The translations under genes and the position numbers were made by a program. Under the pieces are notes generated by a model, which did no database searches, was not told where the DNA came from, and saw only the letters and a list, made by a program, of their open reading frames with translations. From Cytophagales bacterium (lineage in GTDB: Bacteria > Bacteroidota > Bacteroidia > Cytophagales > Thermoflexibacteraceae), in assembly GCA_013299115.1 (NCBI GenBank), contig JAAFKA010000034.1, positions 1 through 48,002 on the forward strand: a DNA stretch of 48,002 bases. The letters run 5' to 3'. Below are positions 39,919 through 47,840 of the stretch, piece by piece. The first letter of the stretch is position 1. Each line of letters starts with the position of its first letter.

Positions 39919-42900
39919 ATGCTCCTTACCAAACTCGAAATAAAAGGCTTTAAATCATTTGCCGACAAAATTGTTATCAATTTTGACAAGGGCATCACAG
40001 GAATTGTGGGTCCGAATGGCTGCGGAAAATCCAATGTAGTCGATGCGATACGTTGGGTACTTGGCGAACAACGCACCAAAAATTTGCGGTCAGACAAAAT
40101 GGAAAACATCATTTTCAATGGCACAAAAGATAGAAAACCTACTCAACTTGCCGAAGTTTCGCTAACTTTTGACAATAATAAAGGACTTTTACCGACTGAA
40201 TACTCAACGGTTACGATAACTCGCCGACTTTTCCGCACAGGTGATAGCGAATATTTGCTAAATGGTGTGGGTTGTCGGTTGAAAGACATTAACAATTTGT
40301 TTCTTGATACAGGAATTGGCTCGGATAGTTATGCTATTATTGAGTTGAAAATGATAGATGAATTGTTGAATGACAACAATAATTCGAGGCGTGGGCTGTT
40401 TGAGGAAGCTGCGGGAATTTCAAAGTTTAAAATTCGTAAAAAGGAAACTTTGAAAAAATTGGAAGATACTGATGCCGATTTGGAAAGAGTGGAAGATTTA
40501 CTTTTTGAGATTGTCAAGAACTTAAAAACTCTCGAAAAACAAGCTAAACAAGCCGAAAAATATTTTGCTACCAAAGCCGAATATAAAAAACTAAGTATTG
40601 AAGTTGGTAAAAAAGTATTAGATAGACAGGCAAATAGTTTGGCAAGTTTGCAAGTAAAATTGAATAATGAGAAGTCGCAACGAATTGAAACGCAAGGACT
40701 TATAGAGAAAAATGAGAACGAAATTGAAACTATCAAACTGAAAAGTTTAGATAAGGAAAAATTGTATAATTCTCGTCAAAAAACTTTACAAGAGCATATT
40801 AACAAAATTCGTCAATATGAAAGTGATAAACGGATACGCCAAGAAAGGCTAAAATTGTTGCAAGAAAAGCAACAAACTCTAACAAAACAACAGCAAGAAG
40901 ACGAACAAAATTTGCAGTTTTTGAATGAACAACTTGCAAAATTGCAAATTGACAAAGCAACTGCGATACAAAAAGTTGCAGAAACTGAACAAATATTACA
41001 TAGCTTAAAAGCAGCATTAGACAAGCAAAAAGCAGAAAATTATGGTTTGCAACAAAATGTTACAGAGTTTTCAAAACAAATTAAAAGCAAGCAAGAAGAA
41101 TTGTATCAAGCTAAAAAAGCATTGGAAATAAACCAATTACAATATAATTCGCTAAGACAAGAACTCGAAAAATCGGCAAATGCGGACAGCCAACAACGCC
41201 AAAGTTTAACCGAATTTGACGACAGAATTGCAGATTTGAAAGAAGAAATCTCGGAAATAGAAACGGAAATCAAAACGGTAACACAAGAGGAAGAAAATCG
41301 TCAAACACAACTTGTTGATAAACAAGCATTTACAGACAAACTAAGAGAAGAATTAGCTTTGCAAAACCGCAGCGTAGATGCGTTGCAAAATGAATATAAT
41401 TTGACAAAGTCCTTAGTGGATAATCTCGAAGGTTTTCCCGAAGCTATAAAATATCTGAAACAGCATTACGAAAGTTTCAAAAACATTCCTTTGTTATCTG
41501 ATATTTTGACTTGCGAACCGCAATATCGTGTGGCTATTGAGAATTTTTTAGAGCCTTATATGAATTGCTACATTGTGGCTACGGAAAATGAAGCCTTTGC
41601 AGCCATAGAATTATTGAGTGATAAGCAAAAAGGAAAAGCAAGTTTTTTTGTTTTAGAAAATTTGCAAAATATTGATAATCAAGTAGTTGAAAATAAAGAT
41701 GGTGTAATTTCGGCTTTGCAAATTGTAGAATTTGAGGAGCAATACAGAAATTTATTGGGTGCTTTATTGGCAAATGTTTTTATAGCCCCCCAGCCCCCGA
41801 AGGGGGAGTTACATTTATTACGTCAAACTCCCCCTTCGGGGGTTGGGGGGCTTGCTTGGGGTTTTATTTGTGAAAATATTATCTACAAACCTTACACCAT
41901 TTCTGGTGGTTCTGTTGGTGCTTTTGAGGGCAAAAGAATTGGTAGGGCAAAGAATTTAGAGAAATTGCAAATAGAAATTGCAAAGCTAAAAACAGAAATT
42001 GCAGCCAAAACAGAAGCCTTACAAACTGAAAATTTGGCTATTGCAAATCTCAAAAATGCAACGCAAACAAAACACATTTCAAACTTGCAAAGACAACTTT
42101 CTGAAAAACAGCAAAGTCTTATTGCAGTTTGGACAAAGCAAGAACAATTAGCTAATTTGTTGAAAAACAATGAATTACGCAAAGAAGATATGCAGGAAAA
42201 AATGCAAATTCTGAAAGAGGAAATGCTTGATAATGAACCCTTCATAAAATCTTTGTTATTGGAATTGCAAACTGTGGAACAACTTTTAAGTGCTGCAAAT
42301 ACAAATTTGATAGCAGCAAACGAATTGCAAAATCAACAAAGTAATGCCTATAATCAACAAAATTTGGCGTATTATCAAAGTAAAAATCAAGTAGAAAATT
42401 TGCAAAAAGAAATAGAATTTCGCAGCAATAATTTGGAGAATATTACACAAAGAATTTCACGAAATCAACAAGAAATTAACAGTGCAAAAACAGAATTAGA
42501 GAAGTTAGAAAATAGCCAAGAAGTCAGCGAAGGAGAATTAGAAAGTTTGCAAGACGAAAAACTAAGCATTGAGGCAGGTGTGGCAGAGGCAGAAAAAGAC
42601 TATTTTGCAAGTCGTGGAGATATTACGGAAACGGAGAAAAACTTACGTGATTTAACTCGCAAACGTGATGGAATTGATGTGTTGGTGATGGAATTACAAA
42701 ACAAAGTGAATGAAAGCCTGATGCAGGTTAATTCAGTAAAAGATAGGCTTTCGGTAGAATTTGAGGTAGATTTGGAGGCAGAAATGCGACAAAATGCAGA
42801 AATTAGCCCATTAGCGGAGGAATTTCTGCGAGAAGAACAGCGAAAAGCAAAAGATGCCTTAGAAAAAATTGGTTCTATCAATCCGATGGCAATGGAGGCG

Positions 42901-43470
42901 TATAACGAAATTAAGGAAAGACACGATTTTATTGTGGCACAAAAAGACGATTTATTACGTGCAAAAACTTCGCTTTTAACCACAGTTTCGGAAATTGATA
43001 CCGTTGCAAAAGATACATTTTTGTCGGCTTTTGAGAAAATTCGGGCAAATTTTCAGGTGGTTTTTCGTTCTTTATTTACAGAAGACGACACTTGCGATTT
43101 GTATTTGGCTGATGCAAATGATGTTTTGGAAAGTAAAATTGAGATAATGGCAAAACCAAAAGGCAAACGTCCTTTGACAATTAACCAACTTTCGGGTGGC
43201 GAAAAAACTCTGACTGCAACGGCTTTGTTATTTTCTATTTACTTGCTTCGCCCTGCACCGTTTTGTATTTTTGACGAGGTTGATGCCCCGCTTGATGATG
43301 CGAATGTGGATAAATTTAACAATATTATTCGCAAATTTTCGGATAATTCGCAGTTTATTATTGTAACACACAACAAACGGACTATGTCGGCAACGGATAT
43401 TATGTATGGCGTTACAATGATTGAACAGGGGGTTTCGAGGGTGGTGGCGGTGGATTTGAGGGAGATGTAA
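39919..43470 (+). CDS. smc: Chromosome segregation protein SMC
   Basis: This 1183-residue ATPase compacts and segregates chromosomes. It has Walker A GPNGCGKSN (Gly31-Ser38), two long coiled coils, a hinge around residues 510-690, and at the C-terminus the signature LSGGEKTLTATALLF and Walker B CIFDEVDAPLDDANV. The ATG at 39919 is chosen over upstream TTG/ATG options because the family starts at MLLTKLEIKGFKSFA. The hinge holds an in-frame palindromic insertion at residues about 623-645. The partners scpA/scpB are not adjacent. A copy of its first 80 bases lies upstream at 39031. Confidence 0.96.
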   Translation: MLLTKLEIKGFKSFADKIVINFDKGITGIVGPNGCGKSNVVDAIRWVLGEQRTKNLRSDKMENIIFNGTKDRKPTQLAEVSLTFDNNKGLLPTEYSTVTITRRLFRTGDSEYLLNGVGCRLKDINNLFLDTGIGSDSYAIIELKMIDELLNDNNNSRRGLFEEAAGISKFKIRKKETLKKLEDTDADLERVEDLLFEIVKNLKTLEKQAKQAEKYFATKAEYKKLSIEVGKKVLDRQANSLASLQVKLNNEKSQRIETQGLIEKNENEIETIKLKSLDKEKLYNSRQKTLQEHINKIRQYESDKRIRQERLKLLQEKQQTLTKQQQEDEQNLQFLNEQLAKLQIDKATAIQKVAETEQILHSLKAALDKQKAENYGLQQNVTEFSKQIKSKQEELYQAKKALEINQLQYNSLRQELEKSANADSQQRQSLTEFDDRIADLKEEISEIETEIKTVTQEEENRQTQLVDKQAFTDKLREELALQNRSVDALQNEYNLTKSLVDNLEGFPEAIKYLKQHYESFKNIPLLSDILTCEPQYRVAIENFLEPYMNCYIVATENEAFAAIELLSDKQKGKASFFVLENLQNIDNQVVENKDGVISALQIVEFEEQYRNLLGALLANVFIAPQPPKGELHLLRQTPPSGVGGLAWGFICENIIYKPYTISGGSVGAFEGKRIGRAKNLEKLQIEIAKLKTEIAAKTEALQTENLAIANLKNATQTKHISNLQRQLSEKQQSLIAVWTKQEQLANLLKNNELRKEDMQEKMQILKEEMLDNEPFIKSLLLELQTVEQLLSAANTNLIAANELQNQQSNAYNQQNLAYYQSKNQVENLQKEIEFRSNNLENITQRISRNQQEINSAKTELEKLENSQEVSEGELESLQDEKLSIEAGVAEAEKDYFASRGDITETEKNLRDLTRKRDGIDVLVMELQNKVNESLMQVNSVKDRLSVEFEVDLEAEMRQNAEISPLAEEFLREEQRKAKDALEKIGSINPMAMEAYNEIKERHDFIVAQKDDLLRAKTSLLTTVSEIDTVAKDTFLSAFEKIRANFQVVFRSLFTEDDTCDLYLADANDVLESKIEIMAKPKGKRPLTINQLSGGEKTLTATALLFSIYLLRPAPFCIFDEVDAPLDDANVDKFNNIIRKFSDNSQFIIVTHNKRTMSATDIMYGVTMIEQGVSRVVAVDLREM
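41785..41851. repeat. GC-rich palindromic repeat inside the smc hinge
   Basis: The 26-base arms at 41785-41810 (GCCCCCCAGCCCCCGAAGGG onward) and 41826-41851 (ending CGGGGGTTGGGGGGC) pair with one mismatch around a 15-base loop. The G+C content contrasts sharply with the surrounding gene. It keeps the reading frame and encodes APQPPKGELHLLRQTPPSGV and a few more residues between ANVFI and FICENIIYKPY. Proline/glycine-rich peptides of this kind mark a repeat inserted into a coding region. Confidence 0.9.
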
Positions 43471-43562
43471 TAAAAAAAGTATATTTTATTTTGTTATTTA
43501 TTGTTTTTTACATTAATTTTAAAAGTTTAAATACTTTAAAAACAAAACAATAATTTTTTATT

Positions 43563-44018
43563 ATGGAAATAGATTATGGTGCTTTAAAAGTAGGTACACC
43601 ACTTGTTAGAGCAAAGGGATTTGGTATTGAACATCACGCACTTTATGTAGGTAAAGATACAGAAACAGGTGAACATTTGGTAGCTGAAAATCAAATATGT
43701 AAAGGCGTGCAGTTTATAACACTAAAACAATTTCGTAGTGAAGGTAAATTGCTAAAAGTAGATTACAAAAATTTTTCTATTGCAGACCAAAAAAAAATAA
43801 TACAAAAGACCTACGAAAGAATTGGAGCTAATTATGATTTGCTAAGTTATAATTGTGAGCATTTTGTTAATGATATTCTCAATGACAAAATAGAGAGTAA
43901 GCAAGTTGATAATTTTGCTACATTAACTTTAATTGGTTTAGGCATTGTTGGTCTTGTTTTGGTCTTACCCAATAATGAACCTGTAAAATCAAAAAGGCAG
44001 GCTCGTAAGAAAAAATAA
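43563..44018 (+). CDS. LRAT/NlpC-like (NC-domain) protein with C-terminal membrane anchor
   Basis: This 151-residue protein has the permuted papain-like fold of lecithin:retinol acyltransferase relatives. The candidate catalytic His24/His25 lie in GIEHHALYVG, and Cys98 lies in the hallmark motif YNCEHFVNDIL. Relatives are acyltransferases, phospholipases or peptidases. Residues about 119-135 (ATLTLIGLGIVGLVLVL) form one helix, and the tail is basic (KSKRQARKKK), as in animal PLAAT enzymes that attack membranes. It could be a membrane-acting effector. It opens a series of conflict-type genes downstream of smc. Confidence 0.75.
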   Translation: MEIDYGALKVGTPLVRAKGFGIEHHALYVGKDTETGEHLVAENQICKGVQFITLKQFRSEGKLLKVDYKNFSIADQKKIIQKTYERIGANYDLLSYNCEHFVNDILNDKIESKQVDNFATLTLIGLGIVGLVLVLPNNEPVKSKRQARKKK

Positions 44019-44058
44019 CTTAACTTTTTTGTAATTATTTAGGTGGCATTACTTTTTA

Positions 44059-44138
44059 TACGTTGTCAATGGTCGAAGACCTTGACAATCGTAATTATTT
44101 AGCTACGATTGTCAAGGTCTTCGACCATTGACAACGTA
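44059..44138. repeat. Pair of 35-bp palindromes in perfect inverse orientation
   Basis: The segments 44059-44093 (TACGTTGTCAATGGTC onward) and 44104-44138 (ending GACCATTGACAACGTA) are exact reverse complements over 35 bases, separated by ATTATTTAGC. Each is itself an imperfect hairpin. They belong to the family at 1339-1375 and 22111-22174. The pair ends 40 bases before the HNH gene start. Confidence 0.9.
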
Positions 44139-44178
44139 CCTAAGTAATTACAATTTCTTTTTCATAATCAACAAAAAT

Positions 44179-44526
44179 ATGGCAAATAAACAAAATAATC
44201 AAGTTACCATTTCACAAGGCTTGGCTGGTTTTTCTGATGTTGATATTAGAAGAGTTTGGGAAAAAGCTAATCCAATACCAAACGAAAATCCTATTTATTG
44301 GCGAAAAGATAAATATGGCAATGTAATTTCGTTTCGTGCATATGGAAAACAAACATCAGAATATGGTTGGCAAATAGACCATTCAAAGCCTTTATCAAAG
44401 GGCGGAACAAATCATATAAATAATTTACAACCTCTATTTTGGAAAGAAAATAATTTGAAAGGAAATAAATATCCTTATAAAAAAATAGGTAAATCATTGG
44501 GAAAAACAGAAAGAGAAGATGAATAA
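44179..44526 (+). CDS. HNH-family endonuclease-like protein
   Basis: This 115-residue protein has the C-terminal HNH motif WQIDHSKPLSKGG (Asp67, His68), then NNLQPLFW (Asn82) and KENNLKGNK (Asn91). These supply the metal-binding and nucleophile-activating residues of the beta-beta-alpha metal fold. The N-terminal part (IRRVWEKANPIPNENP, WRKDKYGNVISF) looks like a recognition or toxin-delivery segment. The start at 44179 is chosen because an upstream TTG lies inside the palindromic repeat. Its last 8 bases overlap the next gene, so the two are coupled. Confidence 0.8.
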   Translation: MANKQNNQVTISQGLAGFSDVDIRRVWEKANPIPNENPIYWRKDKYGNVISFRAYGKQTSEYGWQIDHSKPLSKGGTNHINNLQPLFWKENNLKGNKYPYKKIGKSLGKTEREDE

Positions 44527-44743
44527 ACAACGAAAAAAAGAAATTGCCACTATTTTAGCAGACTTAGAGGCAATAAAAGTACGAATAGAAACGGTGCAAA
44601 GTGATGAACAAGAAGCCTTAGACAATTTGCCCGAAAACTTACAGAGTTCTCAAAAAGGTGATGAGATGCAAGGTTATATTGATACTTTTGAGGAAGTTTT
44701 AGGCTTTCTTGATGATGCAATATCAACTCTTGATGTTGTTTAA
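44519..44743 (+). CDS. Small acidic coiled-coil protein, HNH partner
   Basis: This 74-residue, strongly acidic and helical protein has the central motif EQEALDNLPENLQSSQKG and a C-terminal helix DTFEEVLGFLDDAI. Similar small proteins with NLPENLQ-type cores occur in phages and their hosts, without a known function as far as I can recall. It starts inside the HNH gene (8-base overlap). An immunity or inhibitor role for the HNH protein is plausible from the coupling and opposite charge, but is only inferred. Confidence 0.6.
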   Translation: MNKQRKKEIATILADLEAIKVRIETVQSDEQEALDNLPENLQSSQKGDEMQGYIDTFEEVLGFLDDAISTLDVV

Positions 44744-44883
44744 GCTATTAAGAATTTAAACATTATTATTGCCTTATTGCAAAAAGACAAGGAGTAAAGC
44801 TTGTGTTTTTACCATCAGTTATTGCAAGATGCGTTGGGGAAGTGAAGGTTTTTTGAGGGAAATTTAAAGAAATCTGCAAAATC

Positions 44884-45336
44884 TTATCCTTGATTTTCTA
44901 TAAAATGGACTTTAAAAAACACCTCATCTAAATGCAAAAAATCCTTATCTGTTGTGATTAAATTTGCTTGGGCTTTGTGTGTAGAGGCAGCTATCCATAA
45001 ATCATTTTTACCCATATTCCTTGCACTTACTCCTTTGGGTAATTTTTTTTGTGGGTGCAAACCTTGACTATACAAATCTATATTTACATAATTATCCAAT
45101 AGTAAAGTATTGATTTCCAATACATTCAACTTAGAAAGTATTAAATTTAAAGTTTCCTTTTTAGTATCTCCCCAACTATTTCTTTCGGCAAAGGCAAGTA
45201 TTTCTGCCAAACTGACAAATGACACAAATGTTTGATTTTCCTCATCAAAAGGGCTAAAAGTGAGTTCTATCCATTGCCAAGTTTTTGAATTACGAACAAT
45301 ATGTACTAACACATTGGTATCTATAACATATTTCAT
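44884..45336 (-). CDS. VapC-type PIN-domain toxin
   Basis: This 150-residue protein has the PIN acidic residues in place: Asp6 in YVIDTNVLV, Glu45 in VSLAEILAF, Asp112 in GKNDLWIAAS and Asp130/Asp132 in LITTDKDFLHL. VapC toxins cut tRNA or rRNA. Its ATG overlaps the stop of the upstream antitoxin gene by four bases (ATGA), the common VapBC arrangement. Confidence 0.9.
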   Translation of the reverse strand: MKYVIDTNVLVHIVRNSKTWQWIELTFSPFDEENQTFVSFVSLAEILAFAERNSWGDTKKETLNLILSKLNVLEINTLLLDNYVNIDLYSQGLHPQKKLPKGVSARNMGKNDLWIAASTHKAQANLITTDKDFLHLDEVFFKVHFIENQG

Positions 45337-45623
45337 TTTCCAAAATTAATTAAACTCGGTTCATCTGCCAATAAACCTACAATTTCATTTTGCTGAATTG
45401 CTTTATATTGGTGGTTTTGGGTTTCTAAATCTGCAAATTTTATGATATGCAAATTTGCAAGAGGCATATAATTTTCTACTTCTTGCGTGGTTTTTTCTAT
45501 ATCTTGTAATGCGGTTTGCTGACTTAAATCTAAGATAAGTTGCTGTTTTTCTATGGCTGACAACTGCAAAACAAGCCGAAAAATATCTTGATAGGTAAAT
45601 TGAACTTGTGCTGTTATGGGCAT
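45333..45623 (-). CDS. Putative antitoxin of the VapC-type toxin
   Basis: This 96-residue protein has an N-terminus reading TYQDIFRLVLQLSAIEKQQLILDLSQQ, a helical segment like those of DUF2281/VapB-like antitoxins. The rest is polar and probably wraps the toxin. A longer start at 45629 would use TTG, so ATG at 45623 is preferred. Assignment rests largely on position and the four-base overlap with the PIN gene. Confidence 0.7.
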   Translation of the reverse strand: MPITAQVQFTYQDIFRLVLQLSAIEKQQLILDLSQQTALQDIEKTTQEVENYMPLANLHIIKFADLETQNHQYKAIQQNEIVGLLADEPSLINFGK

Positions 45624-45768
45624 ATACAAATATGTTTTATGATAACAAAGTTAATTATTTTTGGATTTATTAGCAAAAATGAAGTGCTAATATTGATAAA
45701 ATTTTGTAAAACATTTCATTTTCCTTAGCTTATTTCCTAAATTTACGTATAAATCTAAAACATAACAA

Positions 45769-46149
45769 ATGGAAGCAGCAACATCTTATTTGGAAGCCTT
45801 GCGATATATGGACAATGCGAAAGAAACCCTCCAAAAAGCAGGCAAAGACGAAGGACTTTACAAAGATAAAAAATATGTCCGCACCGCATCGGGCATTGCT
45901 TACAACGCTATTTTGATTGCTATTGACGAATATTTGCACCGCAAAGAGGGCAACAGCTATAAAAAAGCAAAATCTATTGAGGAATATAAAAGCCGAATTA
46001 CTAATAAAGATAAGAAATTATTAGCCTTGTTAGTCAGTGCTTATGATAGTTTGCACATTAACGGATATTATATTGGCACTACCTCTGTGGATACTATTGT
46101 GAGTGGGCTTAATAAGGCTTACCAAATTATTGAGTATATAAGAGATTAA
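45769..46149 (+). CDS. HEPN-like small protein (DUF5618-type)
   Basis: This 126-residue all-helical protein begins ATSYLEALRYMDNAKETLQK, followed by YKDKKYVRTASGIAYNAILI and EYLHRKEG, a pattern I associate with DUF5618 and HEPN-fold proteins. No R-x4-6-H ribonuclease motif is obvious, so it may be a non-catalytic HEPN relative. It lies alone between VapBC and the EAD gene, with a strong palindromic terminator behind it. Confidence 0.65.
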   Translation: MEAATSYLEALRYMDNAKETLQKAGKDEGLYKDKKYVRTASGIAYNAILIAIDEYLHRKEGNSYKKAKSIEEYKSRITNKDKKLLALLVSAYDSLHINGYYIGTTSVDTIVSGLNKAYQIIEYIRD

Positions 46150-46162
46150 GGTTTTTGTTTTC

Positions 46163-46207
46163 AAAATAAAAGGTGTCATCTTTTAAAAAGATGACACCTT
46201 TTATTTT
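46163..46207 (+). terminator. Perfect 22-bp-stem palindrome, likely terminator
   Basis: The arms at 46163-46184 (AAAATAAAAGGTGTCATC...) and 46186-46207 are exact complements over 22 bases around a single A. The stem is followed by TTTTATTTTAC-like sequence and lies 14 bases after the HEPN-like gene. It may equally be a small mobile palindrome. Confidence 0.7.
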
Positions 46208-46251
46208 ACTAAATCTATAAAAATTAGTATTTTTCAAAAAAATATGAATTT

Positions 46252-46536
46252 ATGAAAAATAAAGAGGAATTGCTGCGAATGGCTGATGCACTTCACTACG
46301 CAGATTTATTTGAGGAATTAGATAATTTAGGTTTTAAAGGCGAAATCTATGAAACTCTAAAAGCAGAATTTTTATTGAATAAAACAGATATTCATTGGAA
46401 TAATCGGCTAAAAACGTGCATAAGTTCTTTTTTTAGTCAAAATAAGGAAAATATGCTTTCAGAAAAACCCAGCATTATTCAAAATGCCGAAAAAATTTAC
46501 AATACAGGAAAAATTGATAACGCAAATTTTTCGTAA
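46252..46536 (+). CDS. EAD-like adaptor domain, 5' part of a split EAD-NACHT gene
   Basis: This 94-residue protein has residues 1-65 (EELLRMADALHYADLF, EFLLNKTDIHWNNRLK) aligning with the N-terminus of the membrane protein at 12065. The frame ends at a TAA just after TTTTT (46526-46531). Adding one T would continue the frame as NANFFVTNNVTM into the NACHT reading frame, including the NGDNNIVIQDVNGST linker that often joins EADs to STAND NTPases. It is therefore probably the first part of one protein, now split by a one-base deletion or a recoding site. Confidence 0.65.
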   Translation: MKNKEELLRMADALHYADLFEELDNLGFKGEIYETLKAEFLLNKTDIHWNNRLKTCISSFFSQNKENMLSEKPSIIQNAEKIYNTGKIDNANFS

Positions 46537-46550
46537 CCAACAATGTTACT

Positions 46551-47798
46551 ATGCACAAAATCAATGAGATAACAGTCAATGGGGATAATAATATTGTTAT
46601 CCAAGACGTGAATGGAAGCACAATCAACATCTATTTGGACAATGAGGAAAGTGTAGAAAAATTGCTCAAAGATTATGTACAAGAATTAGATGCAATAAAA
46701 TTATTAGTAATCCAAAATAATAAACTCAAAAGAGTTTCAGATGCTATTTTTAAGAAAGAACATATTGAAAATGATTTACTTGACCGTTGGGAAACAATAA
46801 AGAATTTAGAAAGTCGTTATGAAAACCGAATGACAGAAAAAATGAAAACCGAATTACGTTTTCAATTAGAATTAAATTTGGAATATAGCATAGAAGGCAC
46901 AAATGAAACCTACGTAAAAGACTATTACATAGACAGTTACGAAGAAAAATCGGCAGAAAGTTTTGATATTTTATTTGCTGATTATGTTACAAAACTCAAA
47001 AGATTATTGATTTTGGGAGAAGCAGGTTCGGGCAAAACTGTTTTATTGTTGCAATTTGCTTTGAAATTAATCGCAGTTGCTAAACAAGATTTTGATTATC
47101 CTTTGCCTGTGTTTTTGAGTTTGGCAACTTGGCGAGATGAAAAGCAAAGTTTTGAAACTTGGTTAGAAGAAAATTTAGTTGCCCAATTCTCTTTTTCAAA
47201 GAAATATGCAAAGGAATTAGCCCCAACAAATAATTTCCTGTTGTTGTTAGATGGTTTAGACGAAATACCCGAAAATGACCGTAAAGTTTGCTTAGAAAAA
47301 TTGCGAATATATTTAGACAAAGTAGAAAAATCGCAAACAACAACTAAAAATTATGCAACTGTAATTCTTAGCAGCCGACAACAAGAATATTTTGCTTTAC
47401 ATACACAAGCACCTGTACGAGCTACTATTCAGGTGGCTGACCTCACGCCCGAAAATGTGTGTAAGGAATTGGAAAGAATAAAGCAAAGCCAAGACACGAA
47501 TGCAAAAATTTTACTAAACCGCATAGCGGAAAACCCGACCATAGCCCCAAAACTAAAAAGTGCTTTTGAAGTATATTTAGCGTGGAATATGGCAGAAAGT
47601 TTTGATTTTTCGCAACTCAATAGCGAAAATTTGGTTAATGCTTATTTGAACCAAGAAATCAAAAAAGTAGAAATCAAATATAATTATCCCAAAGCAAGGC
47701 ATTATTTGAGTTTTTTGGCAAGTAAAATGAGGGAGAATAAGAAGGGAATTGTGTTTGAATTGGTAGATATGCAACCTAGTGTTACATCTCATAAATAA
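46551..47798 (+). pseudogene. NACHT/STAND NTPase, truncated by an IS element
   Basis: The reading frame encodes 415 residues. The linker NNIVIQDVNGSTINIYLD comes first, then the Walker A LGEAGSGKTV (residues 156-163) and the NACHT-type Walker B LLLLDGLDEIP (about 229-239), followed by the helical NACHT-associated region (LTPENVCKELERI). It stops at ELVDMQPSVTSHK, in the middle of the conserved part after the winged helix. The junction matches the left end of an IS630-like element, so the C-terminal sensor repeats are missing here. Such STAND proteins act as immune sensors in bacteria. Confidence 0.85.
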
Positions 47799-47828
47799 GT
47801 GCCTATTTTTTATTTTACTTTTTTTGGT

Positions 47829-47836
47829 TATCTTTG
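47829..47836 (+). promoter_or_regulatory. -7 promoter box of the IS transposase
   Basis: TATCTTTG matches TAnnTTTG exactly, but it ends only 4 bases before the ATG, so a transcript from it would be nearly leaderless. Confidence 0.35.
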
Positions 47837-47840
47837 TGCT

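Noticed and set aside
43471-43562. AT-rich inverted sequence between smc and the LRAT-like gene (AAAGTTTAAATACTTT)
   Set aside because: The stem is short, made mainly of A-T pairs and not clearly followed by a T run, so I cannot call it a terminator with confidence.
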